NCBI RefSeq assembly: GCF_019670105.1 | Contig: NZ_AP023032.1 | Coordinates: 1,792,972 to 1,856,971, forward strand | Reading direction: 5' to 3' | Length of the DNA stretch: 64,000 bases | Origin: Agarivorans albus | GTDB taxonomy: Bacteria; Pseudomonadota; Gammaproteobacteria; Enterobacterales; Celerinatantimonadaceae | In this document: piece by piece, positions 9,128 through 18,585 of the stretch | How positions within the stretch are numbered: the first letter of the stretch is position 1 | How the letters are laid out: every line of letters starts with the position of its first letter | Position numbers and translations under genes: made by a program | The notes under the pieces: generated by a model | What the model was told of the DNA's origin: nothing | What the model saw: only the letters and a program-made list of their open reading frames with translations | Databases searched by the model: none

Positions 9128-9289
9128 TTAGATTTGAGCGATGACGACCTCTAGCCAGTTGTATTGCCAGACATTATCCGAAGACAAATAAAGAACTGAA
9201 CCTCGACGTAGCTTTTGTCCTAGGACGTGCTGAAGCTGATCTCGGCAAACACGCTTTGCCCCATTATCAACTTCGACGACCAAACTCAC
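9128..9289 (-). pseudogene. Decayed coding fragment (about 53 residues)
   Basis: The open stretch ends in DNVWQYNWLEVVIAQI and stop, and contains VVEVDNGAKRVCRDQLQHVL, which reads like the end of a real protein. Only a GTG at 9289 with poor ribosome-site context could start it, and an upstream TAA closes the frame within about 30 codons. I read it as the remnant of a lost island gene. The rest of 9001-9492 shows nothing. Confidence 0.35.
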
Positions 9290-9492
9290 ATTTTCTGTTA
9301 ATCGTGACTTCCTAAAATTTTACTCATGTGGCGTTGGTGATACCTATGCATTGGCAGTGAGTATTTAGAAATAAATTCTAGGTTGCTTCGGGACAAAAGC
9401 GACTTAGAGTCTTCTCTAGTGATTGTCCTTACATCTCTATAAATGGTTCCGTTGGAAAAATATAGTTAGCGTAAAGGTGTATCGAGGGCTTC

Positions 9493-11073
9493 TTAAACCA
9501 GTTTTTCAAAAGTTGATTCTCTTGATTTGAGAACATGGTCAACTCGTGAGTAGTACCTAACCAAAGCATTAATTACATTTCTATCTGGGGATGAGTGCTC
9601 GTACTGCTTAATCGCATTAATAACAATGAGTTTGCTAAGCCTTTCGTTACTAGAGGCATCCAGCTCTTTGATTAATTTGACGATCATCTCTAGATAGTAC
9701 ACATATTGGCTATCGGTAAGCTTGTTCGACTTAACTAAAGTATAAAATGTACTACCTAGCGTAGAAGCCGCCCAGCGTATAGGTACAGTGTTAACGTCGA
9801 GTTGAACCATGGTGTTGTCATCAGTGTTGTGTGTGGCTGCGCCAACCCAGTCCCTCAATGCATCTAACGATTGATAGATGAGATAGTCGAAACGAGTTGG
9901 GAACTCACGGTCTTTGTCTACATCAGAGCTAGGCATATAGTTTTCTAGTATTTGTTCTACATACTTTTCTATATACATCAACCACATATTGTCTTGGTGG
10001 CCTGTATGGATAGCTCTTGATATCATCACGTTGAAGAAGTGAATATTGACGAAAATAGGGCATGCCCATTTTTCTTCTTCGTAATAGGTATATGAGAAGG
10101 GTTGATTATAATAACTGTCATCGCCTTTTTGTTTTTTGATAAATTCTAGCGTGTAATCTCCGATGGGCTTCCAGATTCCAATTTGAGAAGCAATCTCGAT
10201 GTCTTTGAAGTAGAAGCTTAATAGAGGATTTGAATCATCAATGTAGTACTCACCTGTGTAAGAACAATTCTGGTTATCTCGAAGTTCTCGGTAAAGTTGG
10301 CTGGATCTATTGGCAATCAATTCTCTCAAAAATAATGTGTTAAACTCGTCATCAGCTCTGAAACCAACGGTTGTAAACTTCGCACAAAGCAATGGTTGTG
10401 TTTGAGCTAAATGCCCTACAAAAAGGTGAGACTTAAATACGTCGGAGATACTTGAGGATACATCTTCTTTGTATTTGCTGTGATCGGGTAAGCAATACGA
10501 CATTGCGAACGCAAAAGGCTTCATCAGATTAAAAAGAATTGTTTTGAAGCGACTACTCATTGAACTATCATCAGGTTCATCGCTCAGTTCTAAGTCAATA
10601 AGCTCTCTAATAGATGGTCGATAAGGTGCTAGTAATTTAGTGCGAATTCGGTCGAACCAATGGTCTTGAAAAGTAGTGATAAATTGATGATGGTACTTAT
10701 CCATCAAGAACGCCAACTGTTCGAATCTCTGGTTTCTCAGTAAATGACTTGATTCTTTCTGCCAATCAAAAATTTTTGTTTTAGGAAGACGCTTCCCTCC
10801 AAGCTTCAAAGCTAGGTAAAGTAAGATCGCGACGATAGCAGTAAACGCTGTGAGCTTCTCATCAAAACCCCATAGCCATTTTAGCGGTAAGGCTAGGCCA
10901 ATAGCATCCAACACAGGTAGGTAAATACTGTAGAGTAAAGTGATGACCAAAAATCCAATTACTGACTTGTCAACCCATGAGAACCTCAGTTTCAAATCAA
11001 TTCGCTTCTCTTCAGCGAGCAGTGTATATCCAGCCACTAATATGGCTAGTACTGTCAGGGCGTTTGCGTCCAC
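9493..11073 (-). CDS. Unrecognised membrane-anchored protein with large cytoplasmic domain
   Basis: Start chosen at GTG 11073, which has AAAGGA six to nine bases upstream; an ATG at 11109 lacks a ribosome site. The product is 526 residues. Two or three hydrophobic segments lie at the N-terminus (ALTVLAILVAGYTLL; KSVIGFLVITLLYSIYL; LTAFTAIVAILLYLAL), then a basic linker and about 400 soluble helical residues. No family recognised; no ATPase, nuclease or protease motif seen. The topology (membrane anchor plus large cytosolic part) resembles effector or sensor proteins of phage-defence islands, but this is only an analogy. Confidence 0.65.
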   Translation of the reverse strand: MDANALTVLAILVAGYTLLAEEKRIDLKLRFSWVDKSVIGFLVITLLYSIYLPVLDAIGLALPLKWLWGFDEKLTAFTAIVAILLYLALKLGGKRLPKTKIFDWQKESSHLLRNQRFEQLAFLMDKYHHQFITTFQDHWFDRIRTKLLAPYRPSIRELIDLELSDEPDDSSMSSRFKTILFNLMKPFAFAMSYCLPDHSKYKEDVSSSISDVFKSHLFVGHLAQTQPLLCAKFTTVGFRADDEFNTLFLRELIANRSSQLYRELRDNQNCSYTGEYYIDDSNPLLSFYFKDIEIASQIGIWKPIGDYTLEFIKKQKGDDSYYNQPFSYTYYEEEKWACPIFVNIHFFNVMISRAIHTGHQDNMWLMYIEKYVEQILENYMPSSDVDKDREFPTRFDYLIYQSLDALRDWVGAATHNTDDNTMVQLDVNTVPIRWAASTLGSTFYTLVKSNKLTDSQYVYYLEMIVKLIKELDASSNERLSKLIVINAIKQYEHSSPDRNVINALVRYYSRVDHVLKSRESTFEKLV

Positions 11074-11187
11074 TGTATTTCCTTTTGTAGTTTTTAACGA
11101 TATAAGCATCGAGATGACAGCGGAAAGCCACTATTGTAATGGTTTTAATTTAGCCACAGCATCACTTGCTATAAGAGTTCAAATTGT

Positions 11188-11369
11188 TCACGTCTCACAA
11201 CTCTCTGAAATCCTTAGCGGATCCTCAATCTGACACCAAGGTATTCAATCGTGCTTTCTAACTTAGCATGACCTAGAAGTAATTGAATAGCCCTAAGATT
11301 CTTCGTTTTAGCGTAGATCAAAGAAGCCTTTGTTCGGCGCAGTGAATGTGTGCCGTATTGCGTTTTTAT
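11188..11369 (-). pseudogene. C-terminal remnant of a tyrosine recombinase (integrase), frameshifted
   Basis: Minus-strand translation gives YGTHSLRRTKASLIYAKTK then AIQLLLGHAKLESTIEYLGV, i.e. the H-x-L-R-R box, the GH box and the catalytic Tyr region of phage-type integrases. After YLGV a one-base shift restores a plausible tail (IEDPLRISESCET, stop at 11188). No start codon or N-terminal catalytic half exists; the frame is closed by TGA at 11370-11372. It marks a former insertion event at the right edge of the 7.5-11.4 kb accessory segment. The rest of 11110-11511 shows nothing coding. Confidence 0.75.
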
Positions 11370-11511
11370 TCATTAATGATTTTCATATGGTGTGAAGAAT
11401 TTGTCAGTTCAGAATACATAAAGTAATGAGTTGAGAGTTATTTAGACCATCGACTCTAAATTCTTTCTGTCCAAAAATAAGCTAGTTAAAACTGATAACT
11501 CTAGCTCCTTG

Positions 11512-12222
11512 CTATTCGCTGTATATCACCAATGACGCTTCCGGCAGGCACTGGCTAGCTGCTTGATTGAAAGCATTAATAAAGCCGGGGTTTTCATTTA
11601 AGTAGGTGTTGCCAAAATAGACTGCGATGGGCTTGCTTACTACCACTTGGCGGTCGATATAGGCGCTGCGATTAGTTTTCTCGGTAAGTTTTAGCATCGC
11701 CGCCTCATTAGCTAAAATGATGTCGGCTCGATCGCGTATTAACCCTTCTAGCAACATTTCTGGTTCAACGGGTCGATAGGCTACTTTCACGCCTTTTGCT
11801 TTTAGCCATTGCGCCATGTTTGACCCTAGGTAAGCCCCCACGCGTGCGTTCTTTAAGTATTCGTCATCAATTGGTTGGTTAATAACATCTGCTAAATAAA
11901 AATACGCCCAGTTTTGTTTACCAATAAAGCGGCTGGCTGTAGCGTAACTGTCACGCTCAGCATTTTGGGAACCCGCATAAAAACCATCTAATTGGCCTCG
12001 CTGGGTCATTGATTGGGCTCTCGCCCAAGGCAAAAAGTCGATGCTATATTCAACGCCCATGCTCTCTAATGCGCAGACTACAACGTTATCGAAGGGGCCT
12101 GCGGGCTTTCCATCTTGTGGCCAGGTATAAGGGGGACGATCTTGCGTGCCCAAGTGAATGGCTTGAAAAGCGAAACTGGGCAGGGATATAAAAACTAGGC
12201 TAAAGAGAATGTTGCGTATCAT
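11512..12222 (-). CDS. Periplasmic solute-binding protein (SBP_bac_3/amino-acid type)
   Basis: 236 residues with a signal peptide (1-18, ending SFA-F). The mature part has the two-lobed PAAT-family pattern: DRPPYTW near the N-terminus, FDNVVVCALESMGVEYSIDFLPWARAQSMTQRGQLDGFYAGS, then VGAYLGSN and DIILANEAAMLKLTEK. No permease or ATPase is adjacent, so it may be an orphan binding protein or a sensor-like receptor. Ligand unknown; a polar amino acid is typical of the family. Confidence 0.8.
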   Translation of the reverse strand: MIRNILFSLVFISLPSFAFQAIHLGTQDRPPYTWPQDGKPAGPFDNVVVCALESMGVEYSIDFLPWARAQSMTQRGQLDGFYAGSQNAERDSYATASRFIGKQNWAYFYLADVINQPIDDEYLKNARVGAYLGSNMAQWLKAKGVKVAYRPVEPEMLLEGLIRDRADIILANEAAMLKLTEKTNRSAYIDRQVVVSKPIAVYFGNTYLNENPGFINAFNQAASQCLPEASLVIYSE

Positions 12223-12370
12223 GAGGAACCATTTGTATTAACTATTACCTCAAAAGCATAGTGCAGCTCGGTGAGCTTTTCATAAATTTTAAGCGGGTAG
12301 GCAAGCGACGTAAACTTAAGTTATCCAGACTGCTTTGTTATGGATATTAGCCACCAAGTTTCTCAGGGGT

Positions 12371-12405
12371 TAAAAAGTAAAACGCCACTGTATTAGTAGC
12401 GTTTT
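12371..12405 (-). terminator. Rho-independent terminator of the SDR gene
   Basis: AAAACGC (12379-12385) pairs with GCGTTTT (12399-12405), with extra pairs inside. Read on the minus strand a short T-run (ACTTTTT) follows. It lies 26 bases past the SDR stop. Confidence 0.7.
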
Positions 12406-12430
12406 AAAGACTTTCTAGTTGCTCTAATTA

Positions 12431-13219
12431 TTAGATGAGCGTTTCTATTAATTCAACAACTTGGCCAGTCTTCTGGGCGTTTAGCGCATCGGGGTGGGGT
12501 GAGGCAAATTGGCCGATGTCGTTGTCAAAATATAGGCCGGCAGCATCATTAAACTCTTCCGATAAGCTGGCTCTTACTAGTATATCTGCACCAATGTTTA
12601 AATCGCCGCCAGCAATACCGTAGGCGTCTTTCACCATTTTGCTGCCAAGTAGCGATTTAGGATTAACCGATACGACGATTGGGCCACTGTCTTTTAGCGC
12701 TAAGCCCAATTCGCGAGACCACATGGTTAGTGCCAGCTTGCTTTGCGCATAAGCAGAGTTGTCACTAAGCTGACGATTGCCTCTTAGCGCGTCCAAATCT
12801 ACTGTGGCTTGGGCAGCAGATGATAGGTTCACAACGCGACCACTTTTACCCATCAAAGGTAGTAGCGCTTTGGTGAGCTTGTATGGGGCAAGGGTGTTTA
12901 CTATAAAGCGTAAATCTTGCCCTTGAGCATTGCGCGGATCGGGGATGTTAAATACCCCAGCATTGTTAATCACTACATCTAAACTGCTGTACTTGCTCGC
13001 TACTTGTTTGGCTAGCTCATCAACTTGCTCAAGCTTGGATAGGTCGGCTACAAAGGTATCTACTTGTGCACCATTCACGCTTAATTGATTTTTAACAGAC
13101 TCGAGTTTGGCTGGATTACGGCCATGAAGCAGCACCTTATGACCCTGCTCTAGCAATTGCTTGGCGGTAACTAAACCAATGCCGTCGGTTGCACCGGTAA
13201 TTAAAATGGTTTTGCTCAT
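12431..13219 (-). CDS. Short-chain dehydrogenase/reductase
   Basis: Classical SDR oxidoreductase of 262 residues. Nucleotide-binding TGATDGIG at residues 8-15, with HGRNPAKLE after strand two (Arg34, NADP preference likely), NNAG at 85-88, Ser around 133-134 and catalytic Tyr157-x3-Lys161. The layout (ALLPLMGKSGRVVNLSS) resembles retinol-dehydrogenase-like or WW-domain oxidoreductase-like SDRs. Substrate cannot be deduced. It is monocistronic, with a terminator downstream and a MITE-like element about 130 bases upstream. Confidence 0.9.
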   Translation of the reverse strand: MSKTILITGATDGIGLVTAKQLLEQGHKVLLHGRNPAKLESVKNQLSVNGAQVDTFVADLSKLEQVDELAKQVASKYSSLDVVINNAGVFNIPDPRNAQGQDLRFIVNTLAPYKLTKALLPLMGKSGRVVNLSSAAQATVDLDALRGNRQLSDNSAYAQSKLALTMWSRELGLALKDSGPIVVSVNPKSLLGSKMVKDAYGIAGGDLNIGADILVRASLSEEFNDAAGLYFDNDIGQFASPHPDALNAQKTGQVVELIETLI

Positions 13220-13352
13220 GTGCTTGATACCTATCTTAAAATTGAAAGCCTAAAAGCGAATGCCTTAAGTTGTTTTAAATAGTAGATGTTGAACCTAGCA
13301 ACTACAACGGCTGTTAGTGAGAAACAGTTTTTAGATTTTGTTAATAATTACT

Positions 13353-13607
13353 TAGGGTCTGTTGATCTTTGGTGTTGAAATTTTGTTCGAGATAAGCGGG
13401 CTTTAATCGAGGCGAGCACTTAGAAGCCTAGTGGTCTAAGCGAGAAGTGCTTAACAAAGAGTAAAGTTCGCTTATCCGAACCCTTCGGTCAGCATTTATT
13501 AGCCATTTATTCAGCGTTAGCGAGTGATGATTAAGCCCACTTAACTGCACACTCACTGCCTTGCCTAAATGGCTGCAAAAACCATCAGCAAAGATCAACA
13601 GACCCTA
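13353..13607. mobile_element. MITE-like element, 255 bp, 17-bp terminal inverted repeats flanked by TA
   Basis: TAGGGTCTGTTGATCTTTG (13353-13371) is repeated perfectly in reverse at 13589-13607. Taking the outer TA as target duplication leaves 17-bp inverted repeats starting GGGTCTG. The interior encodes nothing. A shorter related element lies at 47174-47239 in the opposite orientation. TA duplication fits IS630/Tc1-like transposition, which would need a transposase elsewhere. The rest of 13220-13762 shows no gene. Confidence 0.8.
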
Positions 13608-13762
13608 GTTAAATAAACCACTGACAAGCGCTGGTAGTGGTTATCTGGCAAACAATATTCAAGTACATGTAAATGAATTTAGCTTACTTGTATAACCGAG
13701 AGCGTTACACTTACTTGCTGAATAAATAGTGGTGTGGGTTCAGTTTAAAGCTGGGGGAAGTA

Positions 13763-14194
13763 ATGGCTAAATTTGAGTTTTCGACAGGGGCATTGGCACC
13801 GATGCTTAACTCCGCCTTGGCTGCGGGGTTTGAAGAGCATAGTCAATCACAAGACGCGCCAGCGTATCACAAGCAGCGTTTAAATTGGACGCTGCAAAAT
13901 GCAGAGGAAAAACTTATTGCCGCGCTTACCGCAGACTTACTGTGGGATTGGTTATACATAGACGAGCTGTGGGTAGACGATAGCTGCCGCGGTCAAGGCA
14001 TGGGCCAGCAGCTTATGCAGCAAGCCGAAGACTATGCTAGAGACAAAGGCCTGAGTGGTTTATGGTTATGGACCCAAAGCTGGCAAGCACCCGCGTTTTA
14101 TAAGCGTTTAGGGTTTAGCGAGTTTACCCGTTTTGACAACTTTCCTACTGGACACAGCAGAATAGGTTTAAGAAAGGCAATTGCTAAAGATTAA
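13763..14194 (+). CDS. GNAT-family N-acetyltransferase
   Basis: 143-residue acetyl-CoA-dependent acyltransferase. Motif A is visible as YIDELWVDDSCRGQGMGQQLM (about residues 66-87; the R/Q-x2-G-x-G pyrophosphate loop), followed by GLWLWTQSWQAPAFYKRLGF, the usual motif B. GGGGGAAG lies six bases before the ATG. Acceptor substrate unknown. The gene converges on another GNAT gene. Confidence 0.85.
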   Translation: MAKFEFSTGALAPMLNSALAAGFEEHSQSQDAPAYHKQRLNWTLQNAEEKLIAALTADLLWDWLYIDELWVDDSCRGQGMGQQLMQQAEDYARDKGLSGLWLWTQSWQAPAFYKRLGFSEFTRFDNFPTGHSRIGLRKAIAKD

Positions 14195-14251
14195 GCTGCT
14201 ATAAAGCCCTACAACTCTTAAGTAAGTAGGTTATGGGGCTTCAATCCAGTT

Positions 14252-14755
14252 TTAATCACTTAATTGTTTATGCATGATTAGGCAGTCTACATAACCTAAC
14301 TTGGGGTGTAAGTAGGCCTTTGGAATGGTGCCGATAGTCGCAAAGCCGAGCTTGTGCCAAAGCGCAATAGCAACGGTATTAGTGGCAACTACAGAGTTAA
14401 ACTGCATAGCTTTAAAGCCTAGCTCTAAGGCAATATCCTGAGAGTGTTCGCATAGTTTACGCGCTATGCCTTTTCCACGAGCTGCTTCGCTTACCATATA
14501 ACCACAATTGCAAATATGTTTGCTGGGGCCCATGGCGTTGGGTTTTATGTAATAAGTCCCTAAAATTTGCTGCTTGTGTTCAAACACAAAGCTTTTTAGC
14601 GGCAACTCGCACCAAAGCTGAAAGGCTTGTTGTTCGCTCATGTCTGGATCAAAGGCGTAACTTTGCTGCGCCTGTATTACTGCCTTAAAGCTTGGCCAAA
14701 ATGCACTAAAGTCGGCTTGGGTCATGGCTCTAATCACTGGCGTTTTCCTTTTCAC
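14252..14755 (-). CDS. GNAT-family N-acetyltransferase
   Basis: 167 residues; motif A is CGYMVSEAARGKGIARKLCEHS (R-G-K-G-I-A loop around residue 95), with NTVAIALWHKLGFATIGTIP as motif B. The C-terminal GYVDCLIMHKQL is common in GNATs of the L-amino-acid/phosphinothricin-like group, but the acceptor is unknown. It starts 30 bases after the 5'-nucleotidase stop on the same strand and may be the last gene of the nucleoside-uptake operon. Confidence 0.85.
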   Translation of the reverse strand: MKRKTPVIRAMTQADFSAFWPSFKAVIQAQQSYAFDPDMSEQQAFQLWCELPLKSFVFEHKQQILGTYYIKPNAMGPSKHICNCGYMVSEAARGKGIARKLCEHSQDIALELGFKAMQFNSVVATNTVAIALWHKLGFATIGTIPKAYLHPKLGYVDCLIMHKQLSD

Positions 14756-14785
14756 TTAATCAATTTTGCGTGTTATCTAGGCCTA

Positions 14786-16465
14786 TTAGACCAAATATTG
14801 TTTGCTACTGGCAAAGGCAACAAAGCTGTCGCTCATGCTGAGCTCTAAATCGTGATGATCCCAGCTGTTTAATAATGCGTCGTAGCCTTCTTTTCCTGCC
14901 AAGGTGTAGGCGGAAGAAACGCCGCGATAAACCCGCTGGGGCTGCAACGCTTGCCAGCCTTGCTCTTCTTCAAGTTGTATTTGGCTAACGCGCTGCCCAA
15001 GAGGTTTGTGGGCTTGGTAGCTATAACGCAGTTTGAAAAAGTAGGGAAAGCTGCCATCTCCAGTACCCATTAAACCATTGTTAGTGGCATTGTTAATGGC
15101 ACCTTCAATGGCCATGGCTAAATCTTCGCCCTTAATTAAATAACTCATTAAGGTTATTTCGAAGGGCAGTAAGCGTCCACAAATATCAGCCTTACTCAAA
15201 GGGCCTGCTTTTAGCGATACGCGAACGCCGCCAGCATTGTGCAAGGCAAAATCGGTAGGGTGCTTGGCAGCAGAGGCTTGGTAAAATCCTTGGCAAATTA
15301 GCGGCGCAATTTCACTGCCATTGGGTAGCTCTTTATTTGGCATTCTACTATGGCGTAAAGGCTGGCTGAGCATGGTCACTACTTGGCTTTTCATTTGTTC
15401 AACCACTGGACGATATTGTTGATTGATGATCTCGCTGATTTGCTGATCATCAGAGCACTTTAATAGCCCTGGTGCGGTAGCCAAATAGTCGCTAATGAGA
15501 CGGCGAGTTTCATTGCAAACCATCTGCCCGTTTTGTTTGGCTTGCCAGTTGTCATCGATAAGAAACTGGGTTCCGCCTTCAAGCTTAATAACCTTGCCAT
15601 TCTTATCAAAATGTAAACAACTTAAACCTATGGATTCTGCATGTTTACCAGCTTGTAGTATTAAGCACTCATTCTGCCATTGTCCGCTATTTCCGGTACT
15701 TGCTAGCCCCAAATGCTTAAAATCGCCGGTTAATGTGTGTGAGTGGCCACCAACAATCACACTTATGCCAGTTACGGCTTTGGCTAAGGCGATGTCGCCG
15801 TCATAGCCCAAATGGCTAAGTATGATGATGTGATTCACGCCTTGTTGCTTTAAGTGCTTAACCGTAGCTTGAGTGGTTTTTATGGCGTTCAAAAAATGGC
15901 AGTCGGCATCGGGGCAACCAATGTTGTGCATCTGGTCGTGAGTGATGCCTACAATGGCTAATTGCTGGTCGCCTAAGGGCTTAAGCAGATAGTTAGCAAT
16001 GGCCAGCTCGTTGTTGTAGTAATACAGATTGTTATTGGGTGCTAAAGGTAAATGCTTTTGCTGATCTTCTTGGCTTAAATCCATGTTGCCGGCAAGACAG
16101 GGGAAGTTAACCTGATCAACAAATTTAGACACTGGAGCATTGCCAAGATCAAACTCATGATTGCCAATAGTCATAGCATCTACCGACATCAAATTGAGTA
16201 AATGAGCGTTAGCTTCACCTTTAAACTGGCTAAAGTACAAACTGCCTTGAAAGCTATCGCCAGCGTGTAAAAACAGGCTTGAGCTATTATTTTGTTTTGC
16301 TAAGTCTTGGTGTTGTTTTACCGCTGTAGCAAACCTTGCATACCCGCCGCAGTATGCGTCTACTTGGTAAACCTCTTGGTTTATGGTCACTTCAAAATGA
16401 ACCAAAGTCGGCTCAAAATGAGAGTGGGTATCGTTGATGTGAGCAAGGTACAGCGAATAAGTCAT
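14786..16465 (-). CDS. 5'-nucleotidase/2',3'-cyclic phosphodiesterase-type metallophosphoesterase
   Basis: 559-residue member of the UshA/5'-nucleotidase family. N-terminal calcineurin-like domain: INDTHSH (Asp12, His14), GDSFQGS (Asp70), GNHEFD (Asn102, His103) and GGHSHTL give the di-metal site. The C-terminal 5'-nucleotidase domain (about 350-559) contains HNAGGVRVSLKAGPLS and VYRGVSSAYTLAGKEGYDAL. No clear signal peptide, unusual for a family that normally works in the periplasm. It lies 84 bases after the second ABC permease on the same strand, so it likely supplies or processes nucleosides in the same purine pathway. Confidence 0.9.
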   Translation of the reverse strand: MTYSLYLAHINDTHSHFEPTLVHFEVTINQEVYQVDAYCGGYARFATAVKQHQDLAKQNNSSSLFLHAGDSFQGSLYFSQFKGEANAHLLNLMSVDAMTIGNHEFDLGNAPVSKFVDQVNFPCLAGNMDLSQEDQQKHLPLAPNNNLYYYNNELAIANYLLKPLGDQQLAIVGITHDQMHNIGCPDADCHFLNAIKTTQATVKHLKQQGVNHIIILSHLGYDGDIALAKAVTGISVIVGGHSHTLTGDFKHLGLASTGNSGQWQNECLILQAGKHAESIGLSCLHFDKNGKVIKLEGGTQFLIDDNWQAKQNGQMVCNETRRLISDYLATAPGLLKCSDDQQISEIINQQYRPVVEQMKSQVVTMLSQPLRHSRMPNKELPNGSEIAPLICQGFYQASAAKHPTDFALHNAGGVRVSLKAGPLSKADICGRLLPFEITLMSYLIKGEDLAMAIEGAINNATNNGLMGTGDGSFPYFFKLRYSYQAHKPLGQRVSQIQLEEEQGWQALQPQRVYRGVSSAYTLAGKEGYDALLNSWDHHDLELSMSDSFVAFASSKQYLV

Positions 16466-16549
16466 GACTACTCCAAACTAGCGGGCAAGCATAATACGTT
16501 AGTTTGCTGGCTAGCTTGAAGTATTTGCTTCAATAAATTGGCCTGCTTA

Positions 16550-17479
16550 TTAATGGCGGCGAGCGTCAAAGGGTTTAGCTAGGCTCATTGGGGCCGCTAA
16601 TTTCTGGCGAATTGGGTTGGCACTAATCATTACCATTACCACAATAGTTGCCACGTAAGGCATCATCGCTAGCAAGTTAGGCGATATGGTAAAGCCTATA
16701 CCTTGCATCACTAAGTGCAAAATAGAGGCTGCGCCAAACAGGTAAGCGCCTACCATTAAATAACCTACACGCCATGATGCAAACACCACTAACGATAACG
16801 CAATCCAGCCGCGGCCAGCGGTCATGTTTTCCATCCACATTGGGGTATAAGAAAGCGACATATAAGCGCCAGCTAAGCCTGCCATTGCGCCGCCAAAAAG
16901 CACCGCAATATAACGAACCTTTATTACCTTAATGCCAAGAGCATTAGCCGAATAGGGGTTTTCGCCAACAGCGCGCAAGGTTAAACCTGCGCGGGTTTTA
17001 TTCACAACCCACCAAGTTATTGCCACTAAAGCAAAACTGCCATATACCAAAATGTCATGCTGAAATAGCAAGGCCCCAAGCATTGGAATATCACTTAACA
17101 AAGGAATTGAAATCGCCTTAAAGCCGTTAATGGTAGAGCCAACCAAGCTTGCACCTAAGAAAGCACTTAAACCGGTGCCAAAAATAGTAAGCGCTAGGCC
17201 AGTTGCCACTTGGTTGGTATTAAGGTTTAACGAGAGAAGCCCAAATATACCCGCCATTAACATGCCTGCAATCACCGCTAGCAATAAACCTAAGGCTAAG
17301 TTGCCAGTAAAGTAGGCGCCGGCAAAGCCTGCCATGGCGCCCATTAACATCATGCCTTCTTGGCCCAAGTTAAGTACGCCTGATTTTTCACAAATTAGCT
17401 CGCCTAGCGCTACTAATAACAAGGGGGTTCCAGTTTTAATTGCTGCTACCAATATTTGTTGCAGTAGTTCCATGTCCAT
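16550..17479 (-). CDS. BMP-type nucleoside ABC transporter, permease 2
   Basis: 309 residues, about eight to nine membrane segments, of the BPD_transp_2 permease family (NupQ/YufQ type). The segment VALGELICEKSGVLNLGQEGMMLMGAMAGF is characteristic of these nucleoside importers, and LTLRAVGENPYSANALGI is the coupling loop that contacts the ATPase. Its ATG overlaps the stop of the first permease by one base (TAATG). It forms the importer with the upstream ATPase and permease and, by inference, the BMP protein at 1-724. Confidence 0.9.
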   Translation of the reverse strand: MDMELLQQILVAAIKTGTPLLLVALGELICEKSGVLNLGQEGMMLMGAMAGFAGAYFTGNLALGLLLAVIAGMLMAGIFGLLSLNLNTNQVATGLALTIFGTGLSAFLGASLVGSTINGFKAISIPLLSDIPMLGALLFQHDILVYGSFALVAITWWVVNKTRAGLTLRAVGENPYSANALGIKVIKVRYIAVLFGGAMAGLAGAYMSLSYTPMWMENMTAGRGWIALSLVVFASWRVGYLMVGAYLFGAASILHLVMQGIGFTISPNLLAMMPYVATIVVMVMISANPIRQKLAAPMSLAKPFDARRH

Positions 17480-18585
17480 TATGCAGCTCCTTGCTTAGCA
17501 CTAGATGAAGAGGGTTGCGCTACGCCCGCGCTGGGCTGCCAGACTATTTTGTAATGAATGAGAAAGTCGCAAGCGAGTAAGAAAAACAGCAATACACCTT
17601 GGAATAAACCAGTGATGGCAGTGGGCATACCTAGTTCTATTTGGGCTAAATCGCTGCCCATGTATAAAGTACCCATGAAGAATGCCGCGAAAATAATGCC
17701 AAAGGGATTTAGCCTGCCAAGGTAGGCCACAATAATGGCGGCGTAACCATAGCCCGGAGACACTTGCGGAATGAGCTGACCAATTGGACCGGTTACTTCT
17801 GCCACACCAGCAAAACCTGCCAGTGCGCCGGCGCTTAGCATTACGCTCCAAACAATAAATTTGCTGCTGTAACCTGCGTAACGCGCAGCAGGTTGGTCGG
17901 AGCCAAATACTCGCAGCTGAAAACCAGGTAAGGTGCGATACAAAATGATCCCAGAGCCAATGGCAAATACCACTGCCAAGAGAATACTAATGGAGGCGCG
18001 ACCATCCTCCATTATGGTAGGCAGCAATACACTGTCGGCAAAAATGGCTGACTCTGGGAAACCAAATCCGTCTGGGTCAATTAAAGGGCCATGCACGCCC
18101 CACAGCAGCAAGTACAAGCCAATGTAGTTGAGCATGATGGTGGTAAGAATAAGGTTGGTATGAAATAGCTGATGCAGCAGAGTAGGGATGGCCGCCCAAA
18201 GCATACCGGCTAATGCCCCTGCTGTGAGAGTAACCAATAACCACCCATAGCCACTTTGCTCATTGGCTTGCAGCGCAAAATAGCTGCCGACTAACGCGCC
18301 AACCAGCAACTGGCCCTCTGCGCCAATGTTCCAAATATTGGCTTTGTAACACAAGGCTAAACCCGTAGCACAAAGCAGCAAAGGAGTGGTTTTTACCATT
18401 AACTCGCCTAAGTTATAGCTATCACTTAGCGGGTCGATGATAAACACTTTAAAGGCGGTGGCTGGGTTTATATCTAGGGCCCAAAACATCACACTAGACA
18501 CCAACATGGTGAGAACAATAGCGATGAGTGGCGAGAGCCAAGACATTAACTTTGATGACTCTAAACGGGCTTGAGTTTTAAGCAT
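17479..18585 (-). CDS. BMP-type nucleoside ABC transporter, permease 1
   Basis: Start placed at ATG 18585, which has a full AAGGAGG ribosome site; longer frames to 18711 run into the ATPase gene without one. 368 residues with about nine or ten membrane segments; NIGAEGQLLVGALVGSYFAL and VFGSDQPAARYAGYSSKFI are the family signatures (NupP/YufP type). It overlaps the ATPase stop by eight bases, indicating translational coupling. Confidence 0.9.
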   Translation of the reverse strand: MLKTQARLESSKLMSWLSPLIAIVLTMLVSSVMFWALDINPATAFKVFIIDPLSDSYNLGELMVKTTPLLLCATGLALCYKANIWNIGAEGQLLVGALVGSYFALQANEQSGYGWLLVTLTAGALAGMLWAAIPTLLHQLFHTNLILTTIMLNYIGLYLLLWGVHGPLIDPDGFGFPESAIFADSVLLPTIMEDGRASISILLAVVFAIGSGIILYRTLPGFQLRVFGSDQPAARYAGYSSKFIVWSVMLSAGALAGFAGVAEVTGPIGQLIPQVSPGYGYAAIIVAYLGRLNPFGIIFAAFFMGTLYMGSDLAQIELGMPTAITGLFQGVLLFFLLACDFLIHYKIVWQPSAGVAQPSSSSAKQGAA

